From contig NZ_RQGA01000003.1 in NCBI RefSeq assembly GCF_004769575.1, positions 62,001-126,000 on the forward strand: DNA of 64,000 nucleotides. The letters run 5' to 3'. Source of the DNA: Leptospira perdikensis (GTDB taxonomy: Bacteria > Spirochaetota > Leptospiria > Leptospirales > Leptospiraceae). The notes under the pieces were generated by a model. That model searched no databases and was not told the origin of the DNA. It worked only from the letters and a program-made list of their open reading frames with translations. Positions 9,283 to 18,933 of the stretch are shown piece by piece (within the stretch, counting starts at the first letter, position 1; the number at the start of each line of letters is the position of its first letter). A program made the position numbers and the translations under genes.

Positions 9283-10336
9283 GAAGCAAATACTAACTAA
9301 AATCCAAAATCATGCAAGTGGTTTCTTTAATAAATACTTAGCACCGAAAACCACAAGAAACCTTCTCACCATATATTCACTGATAGCGATCCCTTTTTTC
9401 ATTTATCACGAATCACATTTGCCTTGGCACTACATCTTAGCTCTTTGTATTGTTTCTCTAATCGTTGGGTTGTTGATTACTTATGCTAGTTTATATGTAA
9501 TCAACCGATATTGGGCAGAAACCTTCCATCCTCTAATTGAGATAGGTGTTGCTATTGTTTTTATTTTTGCTCTCTGGTTGGCAGAAATTTTGGTTTTTGA
9601 AGCCGGGACAGTGTTTTTATTTTTATTTATCGCCATCACCTTTCTTGTTCGTGTTTTACACCTTGAAACCTATGCGCGACTTTTAATAGCAGCTTGTCTG
9701 ATAGCAAGTAATGCTCTAATTTCTTTTAAGGCATTACAAGGTGCAGAAGTTTTATCAGCCTATTTACTCTTCAAAAACAAATACCAAATTGAAGAAAAGG
9801 ACCTGAATGGTTGGAGCGTTGTAGACAACAACCAATATTGGAATGAAGAACTGCAGTTTGGTTTTACGCTCCCTGAAGGATTTTACTTTTTTAAACCAGA
9901 AAACTTAACTATGGAAAACAAAACGGGAGCAGGTCAAATTGCGGGATTACTTGCTTTCAGTGATCATGATGCAGAAAGGTATCCTTTTGTTCGCATTTTT
10001 TACTTTCCTGATTATTTGGGTTTCCAAGAAAACCAAGCAATCTCTGAATTTTCCGAATTTCTAAAAATACAAGTGAGTAAAGGTGATATCGAAGACATCC
10101 AAGAAATTCAACAGAAAGAATTGGAGCCCTTTATTGTTACATCCAAGTTTTGGACATTTTATGACCTACTAAGACCACGTTATGCGAAAACAGGATTTAT
10201 CCTTGTGGAAACTCCAAATCGAGATAAACTTTTATTACACATAACTGAAAATTTAGAGAAGGGCGAAATTCACGAACAAGGTATCCGTGAATTTTTAGCA
10301 TCAATTCGATTCGGAAATCGATTGCAGGGCAATTAA
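9281..10336 (+). CDS. Hypothetical multi-spanning membrane protein
   Basis: No family is recognised. I use the ATG at 9281 (351 residues); a GTG at 9269 would add four residues. The first about 165 residues are strongly hydrophobic with four to six membrane helices. The C-terminal 180 residues form a soluble domain starting near DNNQYWNEELQFGFTLPEGF, possibly extracytoplasmic. The start codon overlaps that of the divergent membrane-protein gene, so the promoters must lie inside the opposite coding regions. The 3' end overlaps the convergent M23 peptidase gene by 36 bp. Confidence 0.65.
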   Translation: MKQILTKIQNHASGFFNKYLAPKTTRNLLTIYSLIAIPFFIYHESHLPWHYILALCIVSLIVGLLITYASLYVINRYWAETFHPLIEIGVAIVFIFALWLAEILVFEAGTVFLFLFIAITFLVRVLHLETYARLLIAACLIASNALISFKALQGAEVLSAYLLFKNKYQIEEKDLNGWSVVDNNQYWNEELQFGFTLPEGFYFFKPENLTMENKTGAGQIAGLLAFSDHDAERYPFVRIFYFPDYLGFQENQAISEFSEFLKIQVSKGDIEDIQEIQQKELEPFIVTSKFWTFYDLLRPRYAKTGFILVETPNRDKLLLHITENLEKGEIHEQGIREFLASIRFGNRLQGN

Positions 10337-11275
10337 AGAAAGTGGATCCACAAGGATATCATTTACCTTAGCTCCTAAATGGAGATGAGGGCCTGTCGAC
10401 ATTCCAGTAGAACCCACAGTTCCAATTTCCTGACCTTGTTTCACAACGTCACCAACCTTGACTTTGATTTCATTTTGGTGCATATAAAAAGAAAAGATCT
10501 TATTCCCATGATCTACGATTGTAAAATTTCCCTCATAATAAGTCGTACGAGCGAGGACCACAACCCCATCTTGGATTACGTAAACCGGTGTTCCTGATTT
10601 ACCGCGAAAGTCGACTCCGCCATGTGGTCGGCCCTGTTTGTTATTATAATCCCGCCTAACATAAAATTTACTGGTAATAAAAATCTTTTCCAATGGTTTT
10701 TTAAAATTTTTAACAAACTGTAAATTACTTTGTTTCGAGAAGGCTGATTCTTTAGCAGTTTTACATTCTTGGATAAAATCTAAAGTTTCTTTAGGAAGTT
10801 CTTTTGTGATAAACTTTTCATCCACTTTAATCTGAGGATTTTTTTTGATCACTTGAAACTTCGTAGGTTCCAAAATGATTTGATATTGTTTTTGGCCACG
10901 TTTGACAAAAAATATCTTAGATACAATTTCTAGTGTCATCGCACCCGCGGGTGTATCGGGGGAAATTGGTAAAAAGGCTACCATACTTTTTTCCCTTTTG
11001 GTAAGAATCACATCTTTTCCCAACCAACTGACCTTAAAAGATTCGTTAATCCACTTTTTATCTTTAGGAGTTAAACGTAAAAAGATAACTTCCCCTCTTC
11101 CAAACCTTCTTGCTTCCATGAGTAAGGAAAAATTCTTTTCTTCCTTTTTTACAAAGTAATTAGAAGAAATTGTTTTTGTTGGTTTTTTTTTGACCTCTCT
11201 CGATTCCGCAGGAACTGCACGTACAAAGGACAAAATTACAATCAATAAGGATAATAACCGTATCATCTCTTTCAA
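10301..11275 (-). CDS. M23 (LytM-type) peptidoglycan endopeptidase, exported
   Basis: The 324-residue protein has an N-terminal signal peptide (hydrophobic residues 5-22). Its C-terminal LytM domain carries all M23 zinc ligands: GRPHGGVDFRG (His and Asp), SFYMHQNEIKVKVGDVV and TGPHLHLGA (HxH). It should cleave peptide cross-links in periplasmic peptidoglycan. The middle region is probably a substrate or protein-binding spacer. The complete ligand set contrasts with the degenerate M23 protein encoded at 51.3 kb. It lies 6 bp downstream of the GGDEF-EAL gene on the same strand, so the two may be co-transcribed. Confidence 0.88.
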   Translation of the reverse strand: MKEMIRLLSLLIVILSFVRAVPAESREVKKKPTKTISSNYFVKKEEKNFSLLMEARRFGRGEVIFLRLTPKDKKWINESFKVSWLGKDVILTKREKSMVAFLPISPDTPAGAMTLEIVSKIFFVKRGQKQYQIILEPTKFQVIKKNPQIKVDEKFITKELPKETLDFIQECKTAKESAFSKQSNLQFVKNFKKPLEKIFITSKFYVRRDYNNKQGRPHGGVDFRGKSGTPVYVIQDGVVVLARTTYYEGNFTIVDHGNKIFSFYMHQNEIKVKVGDVVKQGQEIGTVGSTGMSTGPHLHLGAKVNDILVDPLSLIALQSISESN

Positions 11276-11281
11276 TTTCGG

Positions 11282-13738
11282 CTATTTTGTTTTTGCAGAT
11301 TCGTTAATTTTTTTAACAAAGGTAACAAATTCGTCTGCAGGGAGTGGTTTACTGTAAAGATAACCTTGGATCATATGACAACCCAAATCATGTAATAAAT
11401 CTTTTTGCGCGGCGTTCTCAACACCCTCGGCAATGACTTCCATACCCAATGAATGTGCCATATTAATAATGGCCTTACAAATGACTCGATCATCCTCATT
11501 CAACTCTAAATCAATAACGAATGATCGATCAATTTTGATTACATCTGCATTGATCTTTTTTAGATAACTCAGTGAACTATAACCGGTTCCAAAGTCATCA
11601 ATTGAAACTTTAATACCGAGTCCCGACAAGTATTCAAAGGCTTCTATACTTTTTTCTGGGTTTTCCATAATCGAACTTTCAGTTAATTCTAATTCGATTT
11701 CCTCAGGATTAATATTGTATTGCAAAATTGTTGATTGTACTCGATGAGACCAATTAGCACGCGCTAATTGTTTTCCGCTGACATTAATACTAATAGGAAA
11801 AGAAGGAAGATTTTGTTTTTTCCATTCGGTTTTTAATCTACAGGCTTCTTCTAAGACCCAATCTCCAATCCTTTCGATAATTCCAGAATCTTCCGCAACA
11901 GGAATGAATTCTACTGGAGGAACCCAACCTCTTTCCGGGTGTTTCCAACGAATGAGTGCCTCTGCTCCGCAAACTTGGTTGGTGATTGTAGACATTTTTG
12001 GTTGAAAATAAAGGAGAAGTTCGTCATTTTGAATGGCTTTACGTAATGAGTTTTCAATGTACAATCTTTTTTCAGAACGAAGGATAAGTTCATTTGTATA
12101 GAATTTGAAATTGTTTCTACCCAGTTCTTTCGCTTTATACATCGCCATATCCGAATTTTTTAAAAGCTCTGAAGTAGACACTCCATCGTTCGGTGAAAGG
12201 GCAATTCCCATACTAATCGTAGTAAATAAATCACGACCCATAATATGGAATGGTTGGCTCAAAATTTCTAATATCTTCTGAGCAAATTCGGCAGCAGCAC
12301 TTTTGTTTTGAATATCCACTTTTAAAATGGCAAACTCATCTCCACCAAATCTTGCTACAGTATCAACTTCTGTCATCACACGTTTGAGTCTCGCACCCAC
12401 CATTTGCAAAAGGATATCCCCTTTGGTATGACCTAAACTATCGTTGATAAACTTGAAGTTATCAATATCAAAGAAATAGAATGCAAGTAAAGTCTCAGTA
12501 GACTTATGATTTTTTAAAGCTTGGTTTGCATGATCGATGAATAATGTACGGTTAGAAAGCCCTGTAAGTGCATCATAATAAGCCAAATAACTGATTCTTT
12601 CTTCTGAAAGTTTTCGTTCTGTGATATCAACGCCGAAACTAATAAACCTTTTTTGATTAGTCTCTGTATCATCAATAGGAATGTATTTTCTTAAAAGATA
12701 GGTTATTTTATCGTTATTGTCTTGGATCAGTTCTTCAAACTCAACAATTTCGTTTTCTTTGGCGGCAACATCTAAGTATTTTTTGCGTTTTTCATAGAAT
12801 TCAGCAGAGAGTTCCAATTTTTCTGCAAGTTCTGCATCCGTCTTTTTAAATAACCATTTCCTAATTTCTTTATTCGATAGAAACACAGGATTTGTATATT
12901 CATACTGATAGTTTGAGTTCAACACAGCAATATCAGAGTCTAGGTTATCTAAAATAAATTCATAAAAAGCTTTTTGATTTTTTACTTGTTCTTGAGATCT
13001 CTTTCTTTCAGCAATATCTCGAAAGGTTGCCCAAATTGCCATTTTACCGTTCACAGGAAATAATCGAAATGAAGACTCAGTGGGAATCAAATTTCCTGAT
13101 TTAGTTTTTAAGGCAGTACTCTCAATTAAATTTCCTTCAAACTCTACGTCTTCATCCACTTCCACTGGAGGTAAAAATATCGAAAATTCTTTACCTACAA
13201 TTTCTTCTAGAGGATATTCTAATACAACTACTGCTTGTTTGTTGGCATTGATGATCTGGTTAGTACCTGGATCAATCTGCATTAAAATATCTAATGACTC
13301 TTCAAAAACATTTTGAAGTACAACTACCTTTTCTCTGATTTTGTCATAAGCAATGGAACGATTCATATCCTCTATCAATCGTTCTGCAAAGTTTAATATT
13401 AAATCTAAGTTACCAACCGAATAAGTTGATTCGGTAAGATGTAAATAGGTTGGGTGTGCTGCTCGTGCTAATTCGAGTGGACTTAGTGGTTCTACTGAAA
13501 GTAATATATAAGGTGATTCGGGGAATTGTTCAAAAATGAATTTTTGTTTTTCTAAAACTTTGGAATCATTCCAAAATAAGAAAACGGCAGACTCTTGGAT
13601 TGTGCCTACTTTGATATCAAGAACAGATTGAAAACTATGAACATTGCATGTTTCAATAGCAGTTATGTCCCGTAGTATTCGATTATAAAAAGTATGGTCT
13701 GACTCTTCAATGTAGATCGTAATTTGTTTGAGAGACAT
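11282..13738 (-). CDS. PAS-GGDEF-EAL protein (cyclic di-GMP turnover)
   Basis: The 818-residue protein combines an N-terminal receiver-like or unknown region (about 1-120), two PAS domains (about 135-385), a GGDEF domain and a C-terminal EAL domain. The diguanylate cyclase signature ARFGGDEFAIL lies near residue 464. The EAL part has EALIRW near 592, DDFGTGYSSL, IKIDRSFV and VIAEGVE, so both catalytic halves look intact. It could make and degrade cyclic di-GMP, with the PAS domains sensing a signal. No membrane segment is seen, so it is likely cytoplasmic. The M23 peptidase gene follows closely. Confidence 0.92.
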   Translation of the reverse strand: MSLKQITIYIEESDHTFYNRILRDITAIETCNVHSFQSVLDIKVGTIQESAVFLFWNDSKVLEKQKFIFEQFPESPYILLSVEPLSPLELARAAHPTYLHLTESTYSVGNLDLILNFAERLIEDMNRSIAYDKIREKVVVLQNVFEESLDILMQIDPGTNQIINANKQAVVVLEYPLEEIVGKEFSIFLPPVEVDEDVEFEGNLIESTALKTKSGNLIPTESSFRLFPVNGKMAIWATFRDIAERKRSQEQVKNQKAFYEFILDNLDSDIAVLNSNYQYEYTNPVFLSNKEIRKWLFKKTDAELAEKLELSAEFYEKRKKYLDVAAKENEIVEFEELIQDNNDKITYLLRKYIPIDDTETNQKRFISFGVDITERKLSEERISYLAYYDALTGLSNRTLFIDHANQALKNHKSTETLLAFYFFDIDNFKFINDSLGHTKGDILLQMVGARLKRVMTEVDTVARFGGDEFAILKVDIQNKSAAAEFAQKILEILSQPFHIMGRDLFTTISMGIALSPNDGVSTSELLKNSDMAMYKAKELGRNNFKFYTNELILRSEKRLYIENSLRKAIQNDELLLYFQPKMSTITNQVCGAEALIRWKHPERGWVPPVEFIPVAEDSGIIERIGDWVLEEACRLKTEWKKQNLPSFPISINVSGKQLARANWSHRVQSTILQYNINPEEIELELTESSIMENPEKSIEAFEYLSGLGIKVSIDDFGTGYSSLSYLKKINADVIKIDRSFVIDLELNEDDRVICKAIINMAHSLGMEVIAEGVENAAQKDLLHDLGCHMIQGYLYSKPLPADEFVTFVKKINESAKTK

Positions 13739-13919
13739 GACCTAGGCATAGTAGACGAAAAATCATTTTCCTTACAATTGATTTTTTTAAGACTAGATTT
13801 GTAGCGAACTTTCCTATCTTAGCGATTGGAAAGAAATTTAAATGACCAAAGTTGTACCAGTACTAAGACTTCTGTCATGATTTTGTCAGTATCGGAAAAA
13901 ATTCTGGTCTTGGGTAAAA

Positions 13920-13934
13920 TGAATTTGATTCTCA
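13920..13934 (+). promoter_or_regulatory. Fur-like box before heme-uptake operon
   Basis: TGAATTTGATTCTCA matches 11 of 14 positions of the Fur-type 7-1-7 palindrome TGAGAATNATTCTCA; the right half is perfect. It lies 40 bp before the first ATG of the operon. The same TGATTCTCA core occurs before bfd at 37122-37130. The assignment to Fur rather than PerR or another Fur-family protein is inference. Confidence 0.5.
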
Positions 13935-13974
13935 TTACTAGTACTCAAGTTTGGATAAAAAAGACCGAGGTTCT

Positions 13975-14517
13975 ATGAAATCCCTTCAAAATAAGACAAA
14001 ATTAGTAATCCTTTTGAGTTTGATAGCCGGACTCTCCTTTCAGTGTGAAAAAAAAGAAGAGGAAGACAACACTGCTCTCCTCGCTCTTGCAGCTTTAACA
14101 ACTTCTTCAGGTGATTGCACGGTTACAGCACCTCCGAGAGCAAGTATCAACACTTGGCAAAGTATTGTGACTGCCAACGGAACGGCTACTATTAGCAAAA
14201 TCGGTTCAGTACCAGTTGTAGGTCATCAAACAGCTGCCCTCAAACTTACTGCGAAAAACGGAACCACTGTTGCTCTTAGCGGAAACTCTTTTGTAATTGT
14301 ATATCAATCTTCAACATGCCCACTGACAACTTCAACTAGAACAGGTTTTACACCGACTAGTTTAACAGATTCTAATAGTGAGTTTACGAATTCATATACA
14401 GTTTCTGGATCAGGAACGATCACTTTTACAGCTGCTGCTGATTATCATATTTTCTTTTACGCGATTCCATCTCGTGGACAAGCTGCTAGCGTAACTTATA
14501 CAGTTGCAGGCTTATAA
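13975..14517 (+). CDS. Hypothetical lipoprotein, first gene of heme-uptake operon
   Basis: I do not recognise a family. The ATG at 13975 follows CCGAGG and gives a 180-residue protein with a signal peptide and lipobox LSFQC. A TTG at 13951 is an unlikely alternative. After an acidic linker (CEKKEEEDNTALLALAAL) the mature part is Ser/Thr-rich and looks like beta-structure, with a possible disulfide pair (GDCTV and STCPL). It ends six bases before the HmuY-like gene, so a role in binding heme or another ligand at the cell surface is plausible but unproven. Confidence 0.65.
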   Translation: MKSLQNKTKLVILLSLIAGLSFQCEKKEEEDNTALLALAALTTSSGDCTVTAPPRASINTWQSIVTANGTATISKIGSVPVVGHQTAALKLTAKNGTTVALSGNSFVIVYQSSTCPLTTSTRTGFTPTSLTDSNSEFTNSYTVSGSGTITFTAAADYHIFFYAIPSRGQAASVTYTVAGL

Positions 14518-14523
14518 AGAAAA

Positions 14524-15180
14524 TTGAAGTATTTTATCATTGGGATCCTTTTCCTATTGAGTTTTTGCGCAAGGCAGGAGTCTGCCTTGTCAGACCAAGA
14601 CTTGTTTGTAAAACAATTGATCACCAACCTGGTCAATGCAGGGAATCCCAATGCTTTAGATAAAATTGTTTTTTCAAGAGCCAACGGTGACGGAAGTTAC
14701 ACAACTAGGTTTAATGCGACCAATTTAGATTTTTATATTTATTTTCAATTTGAAGGGAACAAACAAATCCCTTTTTCAGAAAAAGATTCCCTTACCTGGG
14801 ACTTTGCATTCAACAGATACAAAGCTGCGACAAACTCCGGAGAAACCAATCGGTTTGGACTCGGAGGAGCTTGTAAAAGTAATACTACTGATTTTGCAGT
14901 GGCAAGTTCTACTTCTGCGGCAAGCCAAGGCTGTAGTACATTTACAGTTGATGCAGCTACCACTACACAAGGAATAGGTGGAGCTGGTGCGGTTTATGTA
15001 GGAAATGCAATTGTAACGGAGTGGTATTATTATACCATTGGATTCTTAACTCCTAAACCTGATATTTTTCTCATTCGTTCAGGAACAGGTTTAAATACTT
15101 ACGCCATTCATATCGAAAATTACTATAGTGATGCGGGAACTTCCGGTTATCCGACCATCCGATGGAAAAAACTTCCCTAA
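14524..15180 (+). CDS. hmuY: HmuY-like heme-binding lipoprotein
   Basis: The 218-residue protein starts with TTG and has a signal peptide ending in LSFC. The mature part shows the HmuY pattern: [20 protein letters not shown], a [13 protein letters not shown] segment, [20 protein letters not shown] and a final [20 protein letters not shown]. HmuY proteins are surface lipoproteins that capture heme and pass it to a TonB-dependent receptor. The receptor gene follows directly, its ATG overlapping this stop codon (TAATG). Which residues bind heme here cannot be read off. Confidence 0.78.
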   Translation: MKYFIIGILFLLSFCARQESALSDQDLFVKQLITNLVNAGNPNALDKIVFSRANGDGSYTTRFNATNLDFYIYFQFEGNKQIPFSEKDSLTWDFAFNRYKAATNSGETNRFGLGGACKSNTTDFAVASSTSAASQGCSTFTVDAATTTQGIGGAGAVYVGNAIVTEWYYYTIGFLTPKPDIFLIRSGTGLNTYAIHIENYYSDAGTSGYPTIRWKKLP

Positions 15181-17366
15181 TGCATTGTTTGATTCAGTTT
15201 CTTTTACCTATCATTTGTCTTTTTGTACTTTTTGTCGGAGAAATCCATTCCCAAACACGTCCTCGCGAAACGGGAAAAAAAACGAAAACGACAGACCAAC
15301 AAACACAAAACACTACAACTCCGCCAACAACAACGGATACAAATACTACAGGTGAGAATACAAATCCTCAAACTACAGGAACCACCACTCCTGTTTCTGA
15401 AGAGGGAAATAAAGAAGAAACTCCCACCGAAGAAGTGGACCGATTCAAAGATTTAGATAATAAAAATGGGATCGTGGTTACTGGCTCTCGTGGGGAGAGA
15501 CGTCTCAAAGATTCAGCAGTGGCAACGGAAGTAATTTCTAGAAAACGAATTGAACAAACGGGTGCACGTAACTTAGGTGAGGTGTTAGATACCCAAACCG
15601 GAATCAACGTCACTCCTTTTTTTGGAGGTTCCCAAGTGCAGATGCTTGGACTCGATTCCAAATATGTACTATTTCTTGTGGATGGACAACGTATTGCAGG
15701 AAGATTGAACAATACCATTGACCTCACTCGATTTAAGGTACAGAACATTGAACGAGTAGAAATTGTAAAAGGTAGTTCATCATCTTTATACGGTGCTGAT
15801 GCCATCGGTGGTGTGATCAATATCATCACCAAACAAGCCGAAAAACCAGAACACTATCAATTCCGAACTACCTATGGAAACGGAAGACAAACCAACTTTG
15901 GAACCCAAGGCGAAAAAAACATGATCGCTGATGTGGGTTTCAAAAATGATTTTGTAGCAACTAATTTTTTTGGTGGGTTCAATCAATCCGCTGCTTATGA
16001 CTTAGATCCCAAAACTCCGGCCACAACGGGAAACGCATTCCAAGATAACAACGTCGGTGGAAACATGACTTTCAACCCTGATGGTCAATTTAAAGTAAAA
16101 ACAGGAATTAATTATTTAAACCGAAACCAAGCTGGAGTTGATTCTAGATCCAATGGTGGTGTATTTGATAGAACCAATCTAACTAACGATTTCCTTGGGT
16201 TAGGTGCTTTAGAATATACATACGGAAAACGAAACATGGTTTCTTTACGAGGGAATTTTTCTCGTTGGGAAAACCATTATAAATTAGACCAAAGAAATTC
16301 CAATGAACTGGATGTAAAAGAACTCACCAACGAATTTTCATCGCAAGGTGTCGCTCAGATTGATCATGAAATCAATAAAGACCATATGGTCACTGCTGGT
16401 GTTGAATCCTATTCAGAAGAATTACAATCGGATCGTTTACAAAGAAGGAATGCTTATCGAACAAGAAGAGCCGCCTTCATTCAAGACGAGTGGATCATTT
16501 GGCGCCAAGGATTTGTTTGGCGGTTAGTTCCAGGAGTTCGCCATGACGTCGACTCCCAATTTGGTGGACAAACTACCCCTAAAATTGCCACCAAAGTAGA
16601 TATCACGAGCAACCTGGTCTTTCGCGCAAGTTACGGAAAAGGTTTTCGACCTCCTTCTTTTCGCGAGTTGTATTTACGTTTTGAAAACCCTGGAGTGGGA
16701 TATGTTGTGGATGGAAATGACAAACTAAGGCCAGAAAAATCAACAACGGTCAATGCAGACATCGAGTACACTCCCTTTAAGTTTTGGACCCTATCTTTAA
16801 GTATCTTTCGCAATGACATTACTGACCTCATTCAATATAGTTTTGGAACAAGAACCAGCGAATTTGCTAATTTTCAATTGAAGAACATACAACGTGCTTA
16901 TACGAGGGGTGTGGAAGCTGGATCCCGAGTTCGGTTTCTCAAGTATTTTGCTTTGGAATTGGGTTATAACCAAACCGACACTAGAGACCTAACAACCGAT
17001 AGACCCTTAGAAGGGCGTGCCCTGCACCAAGGAACAATGAACTTTTTTGTGAACGCACCTGGCGGTTGGGAATTTGCCCTCCGAGCGAAACGTTTAGACA
17101 AACGGCCGTTTTATAGTACAACCAATGAATTCACTGCCGGATCGAGTACAGCTCTAATTGACCAACAAACGAAAAGCGTTGAAGAAAATAACAAAGTTGT
17201 GTATGGAAAACCATTCACACTCCTAAACGTGAGAATGGAGAAAAAATTCTTCGATGGAAGAATGTCTCTATTTTTAGGAGTGGACAACGTTCTAGACCAA
17301 TACGAGCTTACATACAATCCTATTCGTCCCAGGTTTTACTATGGTGGACTCCAAGCCACTTTTTGA
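15180..17366 (+). CDS. TonB-dependent outer-membrane receptor, probably for heme
   Basis: About 728 residues from the ATG at 15180, which overlaps the HmuY stop; an in-frame ATG at 15162 is an alternative. After the signal peptide comes an unusual low-complexity Thr/Gln/Asn/Pro-rich linker of about 60 residues. A TonB-box-like GIVVTGSR follows, then the plug ([49 protein letters not shown]) and a 22-strand-type barrel ending in a terminal Phe. It should import a substrate across the outer membrane using TonB energy. The HmuY-like partner and Fur-like box point to heme, but other iron complexes are possible. Confidence 0.85.
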   Translation: MHCLIQFLLPIICLFVLFVGEIHSQTRPRETGKKTKTTDQQTQNTTTPPTTTDTNTTGENTNPQTTGTTTPVSEEGNKEETPTEEVDRFKDLDNKNGIVVTGSRGERRLKDSAVATEVISRKRIEQTGARNLGEVLDTQTGINVTPFFGGSQVQMLGLDSKYVLFLVDGQRIAGRLNNTIDLTRFKVQNIERVEIVKGSSSSLYGADAIGGVINIITKQAEKPEHYQFRTTYGNGRQTNFGTQGEKNMIADVGFKNDFVATNFFGGFNQSAAYDLDPKTPATTGNAFQDNNVGGNMTFNPDGQFKVKTGINYLNRNQAGVDSRSNGGVFDRTNLTNDFLGLGALEYTYGKRNMVSLRGNFSRWENHYKLDQRNSNELDVKELTNEFSSQGVAQIDHEINKDHMVTAGVESYSEELQSDRLQRRNAYRTRRAAFIQDEWIIWRQGFVWRLVPGVRHDVDSQFGGQTTPKIATKVDITSNLVFRASYGKGFRPPSFRELYLRFENPGVGYVVDGNDKLRPEKSTTVNADIEYTPFKFWTLSLSIFRNDITDLIQYSFGTRTSEFANFQLKNIQRAYTRGVEAGSRVRFLKYFALELGYNQTDTRDLTTDRPLEGRALHQGTMNFFVNAPGGWEFALRAKRLDKRPFYSTTNEFTAGSSTALIDQQTKSVEENNKVVYGKPFTLLNVRMEKKFFDGRMSLFLGVDNVLDQYELTYNPIRPRFYYGGLQATF

Positions 17367-17985
17367 ACTCAATTCGTATAAAACATTTTTTATTGTAACT
17401 GTTCTTTATTGTTTATCAGGAGTGGCATTACACTCCGATGAATCAAAGTTAAATGTTAAACAATCAAAAGTTTTAAAAGAATCGTTTTCCTATTTGGAAA
17501 CTTTGGAACCAAAACGAATCAAAATCGATAAATCTACTTACAACCGACTGACTCAGTTTGAATCGATTTTTAAATTTGCTTTCTCAGGCAAAAAACTTTC
17601 CCGTTGGATCCAGTCTCGAATCAAAAAATATTCTTACGGGTCAACCGGCGATTACATTGCAATGTACCATGATGGAGATGTATTACTCGGACGGGCATTT
17701 TTTAGTTTAAATCGCCTAGACCGTGTCCTTGTTTTGTTACATGAAGCACGTCATGCAGATGGCAAAAATTATGGTCACGTGGTTTGTCCGGAAAATTTTC
17801 AATTTCTCAACCCACGCGATTGGAAAATTCATCCTGCTGGGAAAAAAGGATGTGATTCCGTACCAGATGGTGGTTATGGAATCACTGCTGCTTTTTTATT
17901 TGAGTTAGGTGCTTTTGGGTATTTGAACCAAACAGAAGCGGCACATCGGTATAACTCAGAAATCTCTCGAGTAATCCACGATTAA
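17341..17985 (+). CDS. Exported protein with HExxH motif, possible metalloprotease
   Basis: The 214-residue protein has an N-terminal hydrophobic signal segment (about residues 14-32). Near residue 136 it carries HEARH, which fits the HExxH zinc-protease signature, followed by [11 protein letters not shown] and a Cys pair typical of a secreted protein (VCPENF, GCDSVP). I do not recognise the family. The ATG overlaps the receptor gene by 26 bp, suggesting coupled expression with the heme operon. A role in releasing heme from host or environmental proteins is conceivable, but the motif alone does not prove protease activity. Confidence 0.6.
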   Translation: MVDSKPLFELNSYKTFFIVTVLYCLSGVALHSDESKLNVKQSKVLKESFSYLETLEPKRIKIDKSTYNRLTQFESIFKFAFSGKKLSRWIQSRIKKYSYGSTGDYIAMYHDGDVLLGRAFFSLNRLDRVLVLLHEARHADGKNYGHVVCPENFQFLNPRDWKIHPAGKKGCDSVPDGGYGITAAFLFELGAFGYLNQTEAAHRYNSEISRVIHD

Positions 17986-18509
17986 TACAAACAAGCTTGT
18001 TTCAATTCAGAGTCTTCGGCAATTTTGGATTTTAATCTGGAAAGAATGACTTTTGATCTGGAAACGGAATCGCCTTCCTTGGATTTATCAAAGATAAAAG
18101 AATGTTTTTCCTTCATCAGTTTTCCCAATTGTGATCCATGAGTTGGACAACCAAGTAAAGAAGCGATGGTTCGTATTCTTTCTCCAGTTCCTCGCGTTGT
18201 TTCTAATTCCAAAGGTTCTTCATTATAAATTACAAATACCTCTTGTGCCTTATCAGCTCGAACAATCCCATCTGTCGTACAATTGGAAGTTCCTGAAGTG
18301 ATTCCAAAAGTCTGCGATGACAAACTACCATTGGTTGTCGCTGCAAGGACCTGCCCGATATCATTTTTCCAAACAGAAACCATGGAACCTAGCCCACAAC
18401 CCGCCATTCCATACGGTTCCGCAGAAACTGAGAAAGAAGTCATAAGACATACTAAACTAACAATTATTAGCTGAATTTTAAAAAAGAGTCGGAAACTATG
18501 ATTCAACAT
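17982..18509 (-). CDS. DUF3015 family exported protein
   Basis: The 175-residue protein has a signal peptide (about residues 10-30, ending VSAEPYG) and the DUF3015 pattern YGMAGCGLGSMV, QVLAATTNGSLSSQTFGITS and GTSNC. The family is exported and has no assigned function. Three or four cysteines suggest disulfides in the periplasm. It converges with the HExxH gene, overlapping it by four bases, and is preceded by a small gene 14 bp upstream on the same strand. Confidence 0.8.
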   Translation of the reverse strand: MLNHSFRLFFKIQLIIVSLVCLMTSFSVSAEPYGMAGCGLGSMVSVWKNDIGQVLAATTNGSLSSQTFGITSGTSNCTTDGIVRADKAQEVFVIYNEEPLELETTRGTGERIRTIASLLGCPTHGSQLGKLMKEKHSFIFDKSKEGDSVSRSKVILSRLKSKIAEDSELKQACLY

Positions 18510-18523
18510 AGAACCTCCCGGAT

Positions 18524-18745
18524 TTAGATGGAAAATAAAGAATCAGAACTGCGATCGATTTTTGGAAGTTGGTGGCCGTGTGCTAAAATTTCACCTGACA
18601 TCGAAAGAACAGCCCAGGTTTTTTCATCTTTTGCCTTGGTTTGCAGAGATTGGAGCATCGTGTTTGTAAATGATTCCAACTTTTGATGAAGTACGGTATT
18701 TGGAAATGGCAACGGTTTCTTTTCTTGTGCTTCAATAGATCTCAT
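18524..18745 (-). CDS. Small hypothetical protein
   Basis: A 73-residue frame on the minus strand directly upstream of the DUF3015 gene, 14 bp apart. It has no signal peptide, membrane segment or motif I know. A purine-rich GGGGAAAA sequence lies about ten bases before the ATG. The spacing suggests a real short gene co-transcribed with DUF3015, but coding potential is not strong. Confidence 0.4.
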   Translation of the reverse strand: MRSIEAQEKKPLPFPNTVLHQKLESFTNTMLQSLQTKAKDEKTWAVLSMSGEILAHGHQLPKIDRSSDSLFSI

Positions 18746-18854
18746 GCAATTTGTTTTCCCCGTTGTCTTTAGGATCGGCGAGGGGGCCGGAATGACTAAA
18801 GTTTAAAAAGTCCAAAAAATGAGTCAAGAAGAGACATAATTCCGAGGAGGAAAA

Positions 18855-18905
18855 ATGAAAACTCTAACTTCTCCTTTTCCCGAACCATCCGAGTGTCAAA
18901 CTTGA
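18855..18905 (+). CDS. Candidate 16-codon leader ORF before ferredoxin-NADP reductase
   Basis: The sequence GAGGAGGAAAA immediately precedes an ATG at 18855. This is the strongest Shine-Dalgarno site in the neighbourhood. The frame encodes [16 protein letters not shown] and stops at 18905, 28 bp before the TTG start of the reductase gene and in another frame. It may be a translated leader peptide that couples or regulates downstream translation, or a chance match. Confidence 0.35.
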   Translation: MKTLTSPFPEPSECQT

Positions 18906-18933
18906 CCAAAAACCACCCGTTACGAGGACGACT

